The notes under the pieces were generated by a model, which ran no database searches, was not told the origin of the DNA, and was given only the letters and a program-made list of their open reading frames with translations. Source: Methylotenera oryzisoli (GTDB lineage Bacteria > Pseudomonadota > Gammaproteobacteria > Burkholderiales > Methylophilaceae). Taken from it: a stretch of DNA of 64,000 bases. Below, in pieces: positions 26,171 through 37,300 of the stretch (position 1 is its first letter; each line of letters opens with the position of its first letter). The stretch lies in contig NZ_PQVH01000008.1 of the NCBI RefSeq assembly GCF_004661485.1, positions 310,001 through 374,000 on the forward strand, given 5' to 3'. Made by a program: the position numbers and the translations under genes.

Positions 26171-27546
26171 CACTGCTTCCTTAAGGGGGTGTTTACATGT
26201 TCGTTTAAATATTGCATGACACTAGAAACCGTGAAAAACGAACCGAACGCCACGATTTTATCATTTTCGCGCTGTTCTATACAGCTTTCTCTATCCATAT
26301 AAGCCTGAGCATACGCATCTGCCAAACTAGCAAAAATTTTGACCGATGCATCCGGTATGACTTCATTGATTGCTGCCACCAAGGCAGCAACACTGGCACC
26401 TCTGACATGCTCAATCGGGGCCACATACCAAGTGTCAATTTCATGCTTTAACGCTTCAACCACACCCTTTACATCTTTATCAGCCAACATAGAGAAGACA
26501 GAAAGAATGTTAACAGGCACTCCACCTTCGTTACTGGCAGCTAATTTAAGGGCTTTCAAATTTTCCGCTAAGGCCAATGCCGCATGCGGATTATGTGCAA
26601 CATCTAATATTAACCATGGGAAACGCGCATCTGTATAAAATCTCCCCATCAGTTTAATCTCTTGCATGGCTTTTACAATAGATTCCACTGCAACTGGCAA
26701 TACTGACTGCAACGCAGTAACTGCGGTTACTGCGCATGCTGCATTATTTAACTGATATTGACCTTTTAAGGCTGGGATAGGTAAATGGTACATGCGCTGC
26801 TGGTTGCTTAAGTAATACCAGCCTGAATCTGCCAACTCGTAGCCAAAGTCATGCTGTATACACTTTAAGTCAGCATTCACCTCTTTAGCATAGGCAATTA
26901 AAGTGCTGGGGGGATTTACATCTCCACAAATAGCGGGGATTAACGAGCGATACACACCAGCTTTTTCAAAGCCAATCAGCTCACGCGTATCTCCCAAAAG
27001 ATCTTGATGATCTAGATCTACATTGGTGACTACTGTGCAATCTGGCTCAAAAGCATTGACCGCATCCAACCTGCCGCCCAGCCCAATTTCCAGTATGGCA
27101 ACATCAACACCTGCCTGCACAAAGTGCCACACAGCGGCGAGCGTGCCAATTTCAAAATACGTGAGTGATATTGCACCGCCCTGATCTGCTGAGCCCTGCC
27201 TTGCCTCCTCAACAGCTGAAAATGCAGCACATAAGGCCGCATCGCTCGCCTCTTGGCCATTAACCTGAACGCGCTCGTTATAACGTAGGATATGCGGAGA
27301 TGTATAGCAAGCCACACGATATCCTGCATGCTGGTAAATTTGAGACAACATAGTGCATGTTGAACCCTTACCGTTAGTGCCGGCTACCGTAATAATCTTG
27401 AATGTTGGCTTTAGCGCTAATCTATCAGCAACTTTCTTAATACGCCCCAATCCCATTTCGATGGCACTGGGGTGTAATTGCTCAATATATGTTAGCCAAG
27501 CTGATAAATCTTTGGGTGATGCCGCCTGTAAAAAGCCATTAGACAT
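26170..27546 (-). CDS. folC: Dihydrofolate / folylpolyglutamate synthase
   Basis: 458 residues of the Mur-ligase-like FolC family. The ATP-binding P-loop is GTNGKGSTCTML (about residues 56-67), and the DVAHNPHAA and LGLGGRLDAVN-type segments are present. It adds glutamate to dihydropteroate and to tetrahydrofolate, which matters for C1 metabolism. It is coupled to the SPOR gene by overlapping stop and start and lies 70 bp after accD. Confidence 0.96.
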   Translation of the reverse strand: MSNGFLQAASPKDLSAWLTYIEQLHPSAIEMGLGRIKKVADRLALKPTFKIITVAGTNGKGSTCTMLSQIYQHAGYRVACYTSPHILRYNERVQVNGQEASDAALCAAFSAVEEARQGSADQGGAISLTYFEIGTLAAVWHFVQAGVDVAILEIGLGGRLDAVNAFEPDCTVVTNVDLDHQDLLGDTRELIGFEKAGVYRSLIPAICGDVNPPSTLIAYAKEVNADLKCIQHDFGYELADSGWYYLSNQQRMYHLPIPALKGQYQLNNAACAVTAVTALQSVLPVAVESIVKAMQEIKLMGRFYTDARFPWLILDVAHNPHAALALAENLKALKLAASNEGGVPVNILSVFSMLADKDVKGVVEALKHEIDTWYVAPIEHVRGASVAALVAAINEVIPDASVKIFASLADAYAQAYMDRESCIEQRENDKIVAFGSFFTVSSVMQYLNEHVNTPLRKQ

Positions 27547-27616
27547 GCAAAAAGCCTTTATGCATTTAAAGTCAGCCCCAAAAAAGTAACCTCTAAATAT
27601 ATAGAAAAATCAAATA

Positions 27617-28480
27617 CTAAGCGACTGCTGGCAAACGCATCAAATTAGCCAAAAGCGAAGCTAATCGATTGCGCATTTCGCGACGATCAATAATCAAATC
27701 GATTGCCCCGTGCTCCAGCAAAAACTCTGCGCGCTGAAAACCGTCCGGCAATGTCTCACGCACAGTTTGCTCAATCACTCGAGGGCCAGCAAAACCAATC
27801 AATGCCTGTGGTTCAGCCACAATCACATCACCCAACATAGCAAAACTGGCAGAAACACCACCCATTGTTGGGTCAGTTAATACAGAAATATATGGCAAAC
27901 CGGCTTTACTTAACTGTGTTAACGCAGCGCTGGTCTTAGCCATTTGCATAAGCGACAGTAAACCTTCTTGCATACGTGCACCGCCACTGGCAGAAATACA
28001 AATAAATGCCATTTTGTTATCAATTGCAGTTTGTACGCCTCGCGCGAAACGCTCGCCAACCACTGAGCCCATGGAACCACCCATGAACTTAAACTCAAAA
28101 ACCGCCACTACTGCAGGAACAGACTTAATACTGCCCTGCATCACGATTAATGCATCTTTTTCATTGACAGATTTTTGTGATTCTTTGATACGTTCGGCGT
28201 AGCTTTTGCTATCTTTGAATTTTAACGGGTCGATTGGCTGCACATTAGCACCAATTTCAAACTGACCTTCAGCATCTAGTAGTTGCGCTAAACGTGCGCG
28301 GGCACCAATACGGTTGTGGTAGCCACACTTAGGACAAACCTCTGCGTTGTCTTCTAAATCTTTACGGTAGAGTACAGATTGGCATGATGAGCACTTACTC
28401 CAAAGCCCTTCTGGTACTGTTTTCTTATCAGCACCAACTACTCGTTGAATCTTTTGCGGTAATTTATTTAACCAACCCAT
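27617..28480 (-). CDS. accD: Acetyl-CoA carboxylase carboxyltransferase beta subunit
   Basis: 287 residues, full length. The zinc finger is Cys30, Cys33, Cys49 and Cys52 (CSSC...CPKC), followed by the crotonase-like carboxyltransferase domain with the [19 protein letters not shown] and [12 protein letters not shown] motifs. It joins AccA to transfer CO2 from biotin to acetyl-CoA, the first step of fatty-acid synthesis. It lies between trpA and folC, as in many Proteobacteria. Confidence 0.98.
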   Translation of the reverse strand: MGWLNKLPQKIQRVVGADKKTVPEGLWSKCSSCQSVLYRKDLEDNAEVCPKCGYHNRIGARARLAQLLDAEGQFEIGANVQPIDPLKFKDSKSYAERIKESQKSVNEKDALIVMQGSIKSVPAVVAVFEFKFMGGSMGSVVGERFARGVQTAIDNKMAFICISASGGARMQEGLLSLMQMAKTSAALTQLSKAGLPYISVLTDPTMGGVSASFAMLGDVIVAEPQALIGFAGPRVIEQTVRETLPDGFQRAEFLLEHGAIDLIIDRREMRNRLASLLANLMRLPAVA

Positions 28481-28499
28481 TGCATATTCCTTTTAACAA

Positions 28500-29300
28500 T
28501 TACGCAGCATCAACTGCGGCTTTTAACTCTTGCATCAATGCAGCAACATTGCCTAACAAATTATCATCGTTAGAAGCTTCAATTTCCTGCACCATACGGC
28601 TACCTACGACAACCGCATCAGCAATTGCAGCAGTAGCCTTAGCGGTAGCTGCGTCACGAATCCCAAAACCAACACCAACCGGTAGCTTAGTTTGCTCTCT
28701 AATTGAGGCTACACGTGCTGAAACTTCTACAATATCTAAATTTGCGGCGCCGGTCACACCTTTAAGCGACACATAATAAACAAAACCACTTGCCTGATTA
28801 ACGATCAACTCCACACGCTTTGGCTCGGTTGTCGGTGACAATAGAAACACAGGGTCAATATTGCGTGCGCGCAACTCTTTAACAAAATCACCACACTCTT
28901 CCGGCGGATAGTCTACGGTGATTACACCATCCACATCCGCAGCCTTGGCTCTATCAGCAAAGACAGTAGCACCAATCGCCTCAATTGGGTTGGCATAGCC
29001 CATCAAGATAATCGGGGTTGTTTGGTTGGTTTGGCGAAATTCTTTGACCATATCCAACACCGCAGTTAAACCCACTTTATGCACTAATGCCCGCTCACTC
29101 GCACGCTGAATCACAGGGCCATCCGCCATCGGGTCTGAGAAAGGCACACCTAACTCAATCATATCCGCACCATTTTTAACTAAGGTGTGCATTAAATTAA
29201 CAGTGTGCTTAGGATGCGGATCCCCTGCTGTAATATAAGGGATCAAGGCGGTTTTACCTTGCTGTTTCAATGTAGCAAAAGTTGTTTGAATTCGTGACAT
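28500..29300 (-). CDS. trpA: Tryptophan synthase alpha subunit
   Basis: 266 residues, a TIM barrel. The catalytic Glu lies in [17 protein letters not shown] and the catalytic Asp in [14 protein letters not shown]. It cleaves indole-3-glycerol phosphate to indole and passes it to TrpB. It is 134 bp downstream of trpB, a wider gap than usual for this pair, with no terminator seen, and 19 bp before accD. Confidence 0.98.
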   Translation of the reverse strand: MSRIQTTFATLKQQGKTALIPYITAGDPHPKHTVNLMHTLVKNGADMIELGVPFSDPMADGPVIQRASERALVHKVGLTAVLDMVKEFRQTNQTTPIILMGYANPIEAIGATVFADRAKAADVDGVITVDYPPEECGDFVKELRARNIDPVFLLSPTTEPKRVELIVNQASGFVYYVSLKGVTGAANLDIVEVSARVASIREQTKLPVGVGFGIRDAATAKATAAIADAVVVGSRMVQEIEASNDDNLLGNVAALMQELKAAVDAA

Positions 29301-29434
29301 AGTGAGCTTAATGTTGTACTAGTTAGTTAATTTTAAGATCAGGATTCAGTGAGTAATGTGTAAACTGCAACATAGCCCTGCATGGGCAATCTTTAGCGCA
29401 ATACCCACTAAAATCTGTAACCTTAACGTTCTAT

Positions 29435-30637
29435 TTATAAAGTGATATTTGCTAGTTTAGCAACGGTATTAATGTCCTTATCACCGCGGCCCGACAAGTT
29501 AACCAAAACAATCTGATCTTTATCCATGGTTTTAGCAAGCTTTTGCCCATAAGCTAGTGCATGGCTTGACTCTAATGCAGGAATAATCCCTTCAGTACGG
29601 CATAGGTTATGGAATGCTGCCATGGCTTCATCATCAGTAATCGCGACATACTCTGCGCGCTTAATATCTTTCAACCAAGCATGCTCAGGGCCTACACCAG
29701 GATAATCCAAACCAGCAGAAATAGAGTGCGTTTCGATAATTTGACCGTCAGCATCCTGCATCAAGTAAGTACGATTACCGTGCAAAACACCTACCGGGCT
29801 ATTAGCAGTAAGTGGCGCGGCATGCATGCCGGTCTCAATACCGTGTCCTGCTGCTTCAACACCAATTAGTCTTACATTAGGTACATCAATATACGGGTAG
29901 AAAATACCCATGGCATTTGAACCACCGCCCACACAGGCAACAACAGCATCAGGCTGGCGCCCTGCCATTTCCAGCATCTGCTCTTTGGCTTCCACACCAA
30001 TCACTGCCTGGAAGTCACGTACCATCATTGGATATGGATGCGGCCCCGCTACAGTGCCGATAATATAAAAAGTATTGTGTACGTTAGTCACCCAATCACG
30101 CATCGCTTCATTTAGCGCATCTTTAAGCGTTTTAGAGCCACTTTCTACCGGCACAACGGTAGCGCCTAATAACTTCATTCTGAATACGTTTGGTGCTTGA
30201 CGTTTAACGTCTTCGCTTCCCATATACACCACGCACTCTAAACCCAAGCGCGCTGCGATAGTAGCCGTAGCAACACCATGCTGACCTGCGCCAGTTTCCG
30301 CAATCACTCTTGGTTTGCCCATGCGCTTAGCTAACAAGGCCTGGCCAATCGTATTATTAATCTTGTGCGCACCAGTATGGTTTAAATCTTCACGCTTCAA
30401 GTAAATCTGTGCGCCGCCGATTTGGTCAGACAAACGCTTTGCATGATAAATCGGGCTTGGACGACCGACAAAATGTTTTAAATCATATGCATACTCAGCT
30501 AAGAACTCAGGGTCATGACGATATTTCTCGTACATCACACGCAACTCTTCAAGCGCTTCCACTAAAGTTTCTGCGACAAAAGTACCACCGAACTGACCAA
30601 AATGCCCACGTGCATCCGGCATATCATAAAGCTGCAT
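29435..30637 (-). CDS. trpB: Tryptophan synthase beta subunit
   Basis: About 400 residues. The PLP lysine is in the [17 protein letters not shown] motif, and the GGGSNAMG phosphate loop binds PLP phosphate. It condenses indole with serine. The frame opens at a TTG (30643), but GGAG at proper distance supports the ATG at 30637, giving [18 protein letters not shown]. It follows trpF by 55 bp. No trpE, trpG, trpC or trpD is in the window, so the pathway is split, as is usual in this group. Confidence 0.98.
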   Translation of the reverse strand: MQLYDMPDARGHFGQFGGTFVAETLVEALEELRVMYEKYRHDPEFLAEYAYDLKHFVGRPSPIYHAKRLSDQIGGAQIYLKREDLNHTGAHKINNTIGQALLAKRMGKPRVIAETGAGQHGVATATIAARLGLECVVYMGSEDVKRQAPNVFRMKLLGATVVPVESGSKTLKDALNEAMRDWVTNVHNTFYIIGTVAGPHPYPMMVRDFQAVIGVEAKEQMLEMAGRQPDAVVACVGGGSNAMGIFYPYIDVPNVRLIGVEAAGHGIETGMHAAPLTANSPVGVLHGNRTYLMQDADGQIIETHSISAGLDYPGVGPEHAWLKDIKRAEYVAITDDEAMAAFHNLCRTEGIIPALESSHALAYGQKLAKTMDKDQIVLVNLSGRGDKDINTVAKLANITL

Positions 30638-30692
30638 ATTCAATCTCCACTTAAACTCACTGCGTTCTATCTAAATTAAAAATAGGTTTAAA

Positions 30693-31313
30693 TTACAAAT
30701 AGACTTGTTGCATAAATGCAGCAATTTTTGCTGCATCTTTAATTCCTTTAGATGCTTCTACACCACCGCTTACATCGACCGCATAAGGCTTGACTTGCCT
30801 AATTGCCAACGCCACATTTTCAGCGGTTAAACCACCTGCCAATACAACCGGCTTGTTTAAATCAGGCGGGATTAACCCCCAATCAAACACATGACCAGTA
30901 CCGCCAGCCACACCTTCGGTATAGGTGTCCAACAACAATGCTCTGGATGCAGAATAATCTTTCGCATATTGTACCAAATTTGTGTCTGACTTAACGCGAA
31001 CTGCCTTGATAAAAGGTAAGCCATACTGCGTACACTGCTCTGGAGTTTCGTCTCCATGAAACTGGAGCAGATCTAACTGTACGCGTGAGGTCACCTCTTT
31101 AATAAAATGCTCTTCGGCATTCACAAATAAGCCAACCACACTTACAAAAGCCGGCATTTGCTCTGCAATAGCAACCGCTTGCTCTATGGAGACAGCGCGG
31201 GGACTAGGAGCATAGAAAACCAAACCAATGGCATCAGCCCCCTGCGCTACAGCAGTTAAGGCATCTTCCACTCTGGTAATCCCACAGATTTTTACTCTGA
31301 CTCTCAAAACCAT
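30693..31313 (-). CDS. trpF: Phosphoribosylanthranilate isomerase
   Basis: 206 residues, a TIM barrel. The catalytic cysteine is in [12 protein letters not shown] near the N-terminus and the catalytic aspartate in LLLDTYTEG. It performs the Amadori rearrangement in tryptophan synthesis. It is a single-domain TrpF, not fused to TrpC, and stands between truA and trpB. Confidence 0.97.
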   Translation of the reverse strand: MVLRVRVKICGITRVEDALTAVAQGADAIGLVFYAPSPRAVSIEQAVAIAEQMPAFVSVVGLFVNAEEHFIKEVTSRVQLDLLQFHGDETPEQCTQYGLPFIKAVRVKSDTNLVQYAKDYSASRALLLDTYTEGVAGGTGHVFDWGLIPPDLNKPVVLAGGLTAENVALAIRQVKPYAVDVSGGVEASKGIKDAAKIAAFMQQVYL

Positions 31314-31384
31314 ATCCTTGAATTGCTTAGCTAAAAGCTTCTGTGCTTTATTTCAGCATAAAATAGAGGTACAGCATTGTAACG

Positions 31385-32170
31385 CTAAACCAACAATTTC
31401 AAACCAGGCTGTATATTTTTAGGTAGTCCCCACTTTGCATCATATCCAACATCAGTTAAATATAATCCATTTGGCGAAAACGTAGGCGGCGATAAGGTGC
31501 GGTCTTTATTTTGCAATAACGCTTGCATGTAAGCTGGCGGATACTTGCCCTTACCTATGTAAATTAAAGCGCCCACCATATTACGTACCTGATGTTGTAG
31601 GAAAGCATTGGCTGAAAAATTAAACAAAAAATACTGCCCAGACCTAATCACCTCAGCTTGGGATAAGTGCCTAGTAGCTGTCTTAGCCTGACACTCAGAG
31701 GCACGAAAAGCAGTAAAATCATGCTCCCCTACCAAATAGGAAGCAGCTTCCGCCATTGCCGCGTAATCTAAGGGCAAATGGAACCACCCTGCCTTATTCG
31801 CCATAAGTGCAGACGCTACTGGCGCGTTATACAACAAATACTGGTAACTCCTGCTAAAAGCAGAAAATCTGGCATGAAAGTCATCTTCTACCGCATGCGC
31901 CCACTCCACACGCACGGTTTCAGGCAGATGCGCATTTACGCCGCGCACCCAAGCTGACAAGGGGCGTTTAGCAACAGTTTCAAAATGCACAATTTGACCT
32001 AAGGCATGCACACCAGTGTCAGTCCTACCCGCGGCATGCACCCTCACGGTATGCTGAGCTACACTTTGTAGCGCAGACTCTAATGCATCCTGCACCCCGC
32101 AAGCTGACGGCTGGCTCTGCCAACCACAAAACAGTGAGCCATCATACGACACTCCCAAGGCGATTTTCAC
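31385..32170 (-). CDS. truA: tRNA pseudouridine(38-40) synthase
   Basis: 261 residues, full length for TruA. The catalytic aspartate lies in AAGRTDTGVHALGQ, about residue 51. It modifies U38-U40 of tRNA anticodon arms. The start is a GTG at 32170 that overlaps the stop of the upstream EcfT-like gene by 4 bp (GTGA), showing translational coupling. It precedes trpF. Confidence 0.97.
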   Translation of the reverse strand: MKIALGVSYDGSLFCGWQSQPSACGVQDALESALQSVAQHTVRVHAAGRTDTGVHALGQIVHFETVAKRPLSAWVRGVNAHLPETVRVEWAHAVEDDFHARFSAFSRSYQYLLYNAPVASALMANKAGWFHLPLDYAAMAEAASYLVGEHDFTAFRASECQAKTATRHLSQAEVIRSGQYFLFNFSANAFLQHQVRNMVGALIYIGKGKYPPAYMQALLQNKDRTLSPPTFSPNGLYLTDVGYDAKWGLPKNIQPGLKLLV

Positions 32171-32796
32171 ACAAACCTCATTACAATCATTACCATCAAA
32201 ATAAACAATATCAGCACCATAGCAATTTTATCTGTCAAATTAAAAGGTTCTTGCTCAAAAACCACAACATCTTTAGTTGGTATGGCCGCTAACTCACGGT
32301 GAATATCATCAATATGATGAAAACTGAAACTAGCTTTAGCCTTGCTTGCAAACTCATCCACATAATTAAGTGTTAGCAACAAACGTAGTGAAAACCGCTC
32401 AACATCTAAGCCTAAATAACGCAACGGTTTTAGCAACACATGTAAGGCCAGCATTAACTCTGCCTTGGTAGAAGTAGCAAGCAGTACAGTGAGTGTCGCC
32501 AACGCAATGATCAATCTTGAAATTTGCAACAGCCCCAATTGCAAGCCTTCATAACTTGGGGCGACACTGAACGGAAACCGAGGAAGCAACTCACCTGGTG
32601 TACCCAAAGCATAAATCAGAAAAATTGAGACAAAGAACCAGCGCATACGTTTTAGCGTAGTCAAAAAATCTTTGCATTGTAGCCTGAGCGCCATAATGCA
32701 GACTACAAGCAACAGTGCCATTAATTGCAGAGCACCCATCACACTGGCTGCTAATAGTAGCAAAAAGAACAATAACAACTTAACAAAGGGATGCAT
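32167..32796 (-). CDS. EcfT/CbiQ-like membrane protein
   Basis: About 209 residues with four to five membrane segments: paired helices in the first 70 residues, one or two in the middle (LLQISRLIIALATLTVLLATS) and one at the C-terminus. The cytoplasmic stretch LMLALHVLLKPLRYLGLDVERFS resembles the coupling region of ECF-transporter T components (CbiQ family). No ECF ATPase or substrate-binding S subunit lies nearby. The ATG at 32796 is preferred to a TTG at 32805. The stop overlaps the truA start. Family membership is moderate-confidence; substrate is unknown. Confidence 0.7.
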   Translation of the reverse strand: MHPFVKLLLFFLLLLAASVMGALQLMALLLVVCIMALRLQCKDFLTTLKRMRWFFVSIFLIYALGTPGELLPRFPFSVAPSYEGLQLGLLQISRLIIALATLTVLLATSTKAELMLALHVLLKPLRYLGLDVERFSLRLLLTLNYVDEFASKAKASFSFHHIDDIHRELAAIPTKDVVVFEQEPFNLTDKIAMVLILFILMVMIVMRFV

Positions 32797-32818
32797 ATTT
32801 AACAAATATTAGTCCGGG

Positions 32819-32824
32819 ATTATA
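32819..32824 (-). promoter_or_regulatory. Possible -10 of the EcfT-like/truA/trp transcript
   Basis: A consensus TATAAT on the minus strand lies about 22 bp before the ATG at 32796, after the fimV terminator. The -35 at 17-bp spacing is poor. Since a terminator separates fimV from this gene, a promoter is needed here. Confidence 0.35.
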
Positions 32825-32887
32825 TTTTCTAGCAGTCAATATCTACGCAAAAACACCCTTAGTCCAGCTTGATGCCAACAGCCTCAA

Positions 32888-32927
32888 CGAACAAAAAGGC
32901 CGAGCAAATGCTCGGCCTTTTTGTTAA
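32888..32927 (-). terminator. Bidirectional-type terminator after fimV
   Basis: AACAAAAAGGCCGAGCA (32890-32906) and TGCTCGGCCTTTTTGTT (32909-32925) are exact complements with a 2-nt centre, a very strong GC-rich stem flanked by A- and T-runs. It lies 11 bp after the fimV stop and divides the leu-asd-fimV part from the truA-trp part of the run. Confidence 0.93.
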
Positions 32928-32935
32928 AGCGATAA

Positions 32936-35932
32936 TTACAAACCAGCTAGCAACTGCTCAGCACGCAGTTTTTGTTGAGGCCCACCTTCTTTTAATACCT
33001 CTTCTAACAACTCACGCGCACCTTCTTTATCGTCCATATCAATGTATGCTGCAACTAAGTCTAGCTTAATATCAACATCCTGATTCTCGGACGCGCCAGA
33101 TGCCGGCGTTGATAACGTCAAATTCTCATCTGCATTTTCTGTCGACAACTGCACATCATCACCCAAATCTAAACTAATGGCTGAGAAATCGAAATCATTT
33201 GATGCAAGCTCATCCGATAGCTCTTTCGTATCAACTGATGCAGGTGTGTCTGATTCATTATCTAATGCGAAATCAAAGCTGATATCTTCAACTAGGGGCT
33301 CTGGACTCACACCATTGACAGCTGTGCTCTCGGCCTGCAATAAACTGCTGAAATCAACATCGCCTGCTTTATCTAAATCTAATGATGTATTAAATGATAC
33401 ATCCATCGGCGTATCAGGTATTTCAATAGCTACAGGCTCTTCAACAGCAAATTCAAACTCAGCAGTATCTGCTACACTTGGTGCAGTTGTTAACGCTAAA
33501 TCATCATTGAGTGCAACGTCATTTGAGAACTCAATATTAGGTGCTGTATCCAAGAATGATGGCACTTCAAAAGAAGCAGCATCGCTTGATGGCGCATCCG
33601 GTTCCACACTTATTGGCTCAGCAATTGTCAATGCAGGACTATCATCAGAGCTCATTGTGAATTCTAAGATACTCTCGTCATCAGCCGCCACTACATCACT
33701 GGCATCTGCAACAACAACTTCATCAGCAAGGCTAGATACCGCCACTTTGGCAGGCTCAGGCTCAACAACACCTAAATCAAATTCAAGGCTATTATCAGCC
33801 GCTTGAACTGAAGCAAAACTTTCCATGACCGCAGAGTTCGGACTCAGCTCGCTCTCCAACATGTCAGCTGTGAAAGTTTCAGCTAAAGGCGCATCGGCTT
33901 TAACTTCAGTTACAGTGTCAGATACATCATCTAAAGAGAAGTCCAAACCAACATCTTGTGATGAGAACAACTCACTCTCTGCCGAAGCGTTATCACTTAG
34001 CGAAGCGGAAATCACAGCGGTGCTCGCTGCTGTAACGCCTGCAACCGCAACAGCTGGCGCGACAACGCCAGAAAGCTGGTAAAGTGGATTATCTGGCTCT
34101 AGCTTACCACCCATTTCAGCGATTTTCGCCCAAGTCGGATCATCTGCACCCAATGTGGTATATAACTCACCTGCCACCGCCTCAAACGCAGAAACATCTT
34201 TACGGCCTGCATACATTTCCAACAGTTTCAGATGCAACTCATAACGTTTAGGCTCTTTAACAATAGCATCTTTGAGTATTTCCTCCGCCTGCGCATCGCG
34301 ACCATAAGCCATATAGACTTCAGCCTCGGCGATTGGGTCAACATCATTCGTATCAATCATGCTGCCATCAGCACTTTGTGCGAAATCAGTTAAAAAGGAA
34401 GTATCAGACGTACTTGAGTTACCAGTTGTATTACCAAATACGGTATTTGCGCGCAAACCACCAGAAGTTAAAATACCCCGCTCGAAACTATCCAACTCTC
34501 TTCTACGTTTGTTACGCAGGAATAACCAGCCAGCACCCAGCACGACCAAAGCCGAAGTGCCGCCTAATAACTTAATATCAAGCCCATCAATCAGACCTTC
34601 AAAGAATGATGGCTCTGGCGCAGGGCTCACCACAGGTGGTGGTGCTTTAACTACAGGTTTTGCTGGCGGCTCTTTTGTAGGCTCAACTTTGGCCACAGGT
34701 TCTACAGCTACTGGCTTTTCCGCAACGGGTGCAGACGTAGTTTCTGCATTTTTCTGCAGTTCAGTCATTGTCTGATTTTTCAGCGCCAATAACTTCTGCA
34801 TATCTTCAATTTGTTTTTCTAACGCGGCAGCGCGCGACAATGACTCTTTTAATGCGTTCTCACGTGCAGTAGCCTCTTCCTGCAAAGCTGCTATTTTTGC
34901 CTCAGCTTCAACCGCACCTGATTTTTGGCTATTCACAGCACCCTTATCACCAGCTGAAAGCTTGACCACATCTTGCACGCCCGGCTTGATTGTTGCGGAT
35001 TTATCTTCCGCCGAAGCTATTTTTCCTGATGCTGATTGTTTTGGTTCGTTTTCTTCTGAGGCCGCTGCAGTTTTCACGTTACCAGCGAGAGAATTACGGT
35101 ATGCGTTCCAGTTGGATGCATGTACTTTTAAAGCTTGTTTTGCTTGCTTCGTGTCTATAGCGGTAAGCGTCTCAACAGAAGGGGCTTTAATGATCTGCCC
35201 AACTTTAAGTTGGTTCATATTTGAATTGGCAAAAGCAGATTTGTTATTTTCGAACAAACCTACCAGCATTTGATCCAGACTGACGCCCTCAACCTGCATT
35301 TTCTGTGCTATCGCAGCCAAGGTATCGCCACGCTTGGTGGTTAGCTCACCAACGCCAGCCTCTTTTTGGCTAGCATCTTCGGGGCGGGCTGCACGAACAC
35401 TTTTCTTTTGTGACCGCTTAGCGTTGCCAGCTAAAGACTTTGGTGCACTACTGACGCTAGAGGTACTAGCAGCACTCACATTCGGTCTGACCACTGGCGA
35501 AAAATCAGAGGCGGCATTGGTTGCCTGCTTGTATTCAGGTGGATCGAGTAAAACTGTGTACTCGCGTAACAAGCGGCCTGAAGCCCAGTCCACTTGGATC
35601 AACATATCTAGATACGGGTCATTGATGGGGGTGTTAGAACGAATTCTTAAGACCGGTGCACCCAGATCACTTTTAGCTACATCGACTCTGATATTGCTGT
35701 GAATGCCTAAACGTGTAATCCCCTGCACGTTATAAGCTTCTTCTGAGGCGATAGCGGCGGTCAAGGTAGAAAGTTCTTCTGGCGTAACAGATAGAAGCTC
35801 AACCTCGGCTTTTAATGGTTCACCCAGACCTGAATTAACATTTAGCTTCCCCAAGCCTGCTGTGTAGCCAACGATTGGCATAAATGCCATACAGACCGCT
35901 AACGAAATTTGCTTTATTTTTGATTTACGCAC
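32936..35932 (-). CDS. fimV: FimV/HubP-like polar pilus-assembly protein
   Basis: About 999 residues. Order of parts: signal peptide (ISLAVCMAFMPIVGYTAG), the FimV N-terminal domain (LGKLNVNSGLGEPLKAEVEL), a LysM peptidoglycan-binding domain (about 200-247), a coiled coil and Pro/Ala linker, a membrane helix (about 454-472), a long acidic cytoplasmic region and a C-terminal FimV/TPR motif (DVDIKLDLVAAYIDMDDKEGA). FimV/HubP proteins organise the cell pole for type IV pili, flagella and cyclic-di-GMP signalling. AAAGG precedes the GTG at 35932, which suits the signal peptide better than the TTG at 35965. The acidic region makes long antisense open frames that are not genes. Confidence 0.9.
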   Translation of the reverse strand: MRKSKIKQISLAVCMAFMPIVGYTAGLGKLNVNSGLGEPLKAEVELLSVTPEELSTLTAAIASEEAYNVQGITRLGIHSNIRVDVAKSDLGAPVLRIRSNTPINDPYLDMLIQVDWASGRLLREYTVLLDPPEYKQATNAASDFSPVVRPNVSAASTSSVSSAPKSLAGNAKRSQKKSVRAARPEDASQKEAGVGELTTKRGDTLAAIAQKMQVEGVSLDQMLVGLFENNKSAFANSNMNQLKVGQIIKAPSVETLTAIDTKQAKQALKVHASNWNAYRNSLAGNVKTAAASEENEPKQSASGKIASAEDKSATIKPGVQDVVKLSAGDKGAVNSQKSGAVEAEAKIAALQEEATARENALKESLSRAAALEKQIEDMQKLLALKNQTMTELQKNAETTSAPVAEKPVAVEPVAKVEPTKEPPAKPVVKAPPPVVSPAPEPSFFEGLIDGLDIKLLGGTSALVVLGAGWLFLRNKRRRELDSFERGILTSGGLRANTVFGNTTGNSSTSDTSFLTDFAQSADGSMIDTNDVDPIAEAEVYMAYGRDAQAEEILKDAIVKEPKRYELHLKLLEMYAGRKDVSAFEAVAGELYTTLGADDPTWAKIAEMGGKLEPDNPLYQLSGVVAPAVAVAGVTAASTAVISASLSDNASAESELFSSQDVGLDFSLDDVSDTVTEVKADAPLAETFTADMLESELSPNSAVMESFASVQAADNSLEFDLGVVEPEPAKVAVSSLADEVVVADASDVVAADDESILEFTMSSDDSPALTIAEPISVEPDAPSSDAASFEVPSFLDTAPNIEFSNDVALNDDLALTTAPSVADTAEFEFAVEEPVAIEIPDTPMDVSFNTSLDLDKAGDVDFSSLLQAESTAVNGVSPEPLVEDISFDFALDNESDTPASVDTKELSDELASNDFDFSAISLDLGDDVQLSTENADENLTLSTPASGASENQDVDIKLDLVAAYIDMDDKEGARELLEEVLKEGGPQQKLRAEQLLAGL

Positions 35933-36085
35933 ATCGCTACCTTTAAACGTACTAAATATTTGCAATATGAAAATAACATCAAATAGTTAGGTATGCAAGC
36001 TCATAATGCACATTATATTTGTGCCGTAATCTGGCAGCGATATTTCGTCAGGTATTTTTACAATCCAGATTTGCTCTGGATTGAT

Positions 36086-37198
36086 TTATTTTTCTATTAA
36101 AATCCGCAGCATACGACGCAATGGCTCAGCAGCGCCCCACAGCAATTGGTCACCTACAGTAAACGCTGACAGATAGTCATTACCCATATTAAGTTTACGC
36201 AACCTACCCACTGGGGTGATTAGCGTACCAGTCACCGCCGCAGGCGTTAACTCTCGCATGCTTACTTCACGCTCATTAGGCACTACTTTTGCCCATTGAT
36301 TAGCCTCTGCCAACATTTGGCTGATTTCATCCAGTGGCACGTCCTTTTTAAGCTTGATGGTCAAGGCTTGGCTATGGCAACGCATAGCACCAATGCGTAC
36401 GCACAAGCCATCAATCAGTACAGGATTAGCTTCGCGACCTAGAATCTTATTAGTCTCTACGCCACCTTTCCACTCTTCCTTACTTTGACCATTACCTAAG
36501 TCTTTATCAATCCAAGGGATTAAACTACCAGCTAGAGGCACGCCAAACTGTGCGGTAGGGAAACGTTCATCACGTAATGTACCAGCAACTTCCCTATCAA
36601 TATCTAATATGGCAGAAGCTGGGTCTTTTAAAAACTCACTTGCTACACGGTGCGCTTCACCCATTTGGTTCAATAACTCACGCATATTTTGTGCACCAGC
36701 ACCTGAAGCAGCCTGGTATGTCATTGAAGTTGCCCACTCAACTAAATCGGCTTTAAATAAGCCATTTAACGCCATTAGCATCAATGAAACTGTACAGTTA
36801 CCGCCCACCCAGTTTTTAGTTCCTTTTGCATAAGCATCTTGGATAACGTTCATATTGACCGGATCCAGCACAATCACCGCATCTTTTTCCATACGCAATG
36901 TAGATGCAGCATCAATCCAGTGACCATTCCAACCAGCAGCGCGCAACTGCGGGAATACTTCAGTCGTGTAATCACCGCCTTGGCAAGACACGATTGCATC
37001 CATTGCCTTTAACGCATTAATATCTTTAGCGTCCAGTAAAGCAGGCGTATCTTTACCTACATTCGGACCCTTGCCGCCGACTTGTGAGGTTGTGAAAAAT
37101 TGCGGTTCAATGAGTGCAAAGTCATTTTCTTCCAACATACGTTGCATCAAAACAGATCCAACCATGCCACGCCAGCCTACAAAACCTACTTTAAGCAT
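36086..37198 (-). CDS. asd: Aspartate-semialdehyde dehydrogenase
   Basis: About 370 residues, the long Gram-negative type. It starts [21 protein letters not shown] with the NADP-binding glycine motif, and the catalytic cysteine is in [18 protein letters not shown]. It reduces aspartyl phosphate toward lysine, threonine, methionine and diaminopimelate. GGAA at a suitable distance supports the ATG at 37198, not the GTG at 37210. It stands between leuB and fimV, the common betaproteobacterial order. Confidence 0.97.
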   Translation of the reverse strand: MLKVGFVGWRGMVGSVLMQRMLEENDFALIEPQFFTTSQVGGKGPNVGKDTPALLDAKDINALKAMDAIVSCQGGDYTTEVFPQLRAAGWNGHWIDAASTLRMEKDAVIVLDPVNMNVIQDAYAKGTKNWVGGNCTVSLMLMALNGLFKADLVEWATSMTYQAASGAGAQNMRELLNQMGEAHRVASEFLKDPASAILDIDREVAGTLRDERFPTAQFGVPLAGSLIPWIDKDLGNGQSKEEWKGGVETNKILGREANPVLIDGLCVRIGAMRCHSQALTIKLKKDVPLDEISQMLAEANQWAKVVPNEREVSMRELTPAAVTGTLITPVGRLRKLNMGNDYLSAFTVGDQLLWGAAEPLRRMLRILIEK

Positions 37199-37300
37199 TT
37201 TATTTTCCACTTTTAATAATTAACTGTTGCTGAAAAATCAGCAGGTTATCAAATAATAAACCCTAATTACTACGAACGCCAAACCAACTGGATTTTCAAG

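Noticed and set aside
33177-35702. Several long plus-strand open frames antisense to fimV, rich in Ser/Ala/Thr
   Set aside because: They mirror the biased acidic, low-complexity codons of FimV; no ribosome binding sites or recognisable domains.
36061-36083. Hairpin CAATCCAGA/TCTGGATTG after asd as a terminator
   Set aside because: On the minus strand it is followed by TAAAAATA, not a T-run; termination is not supported.
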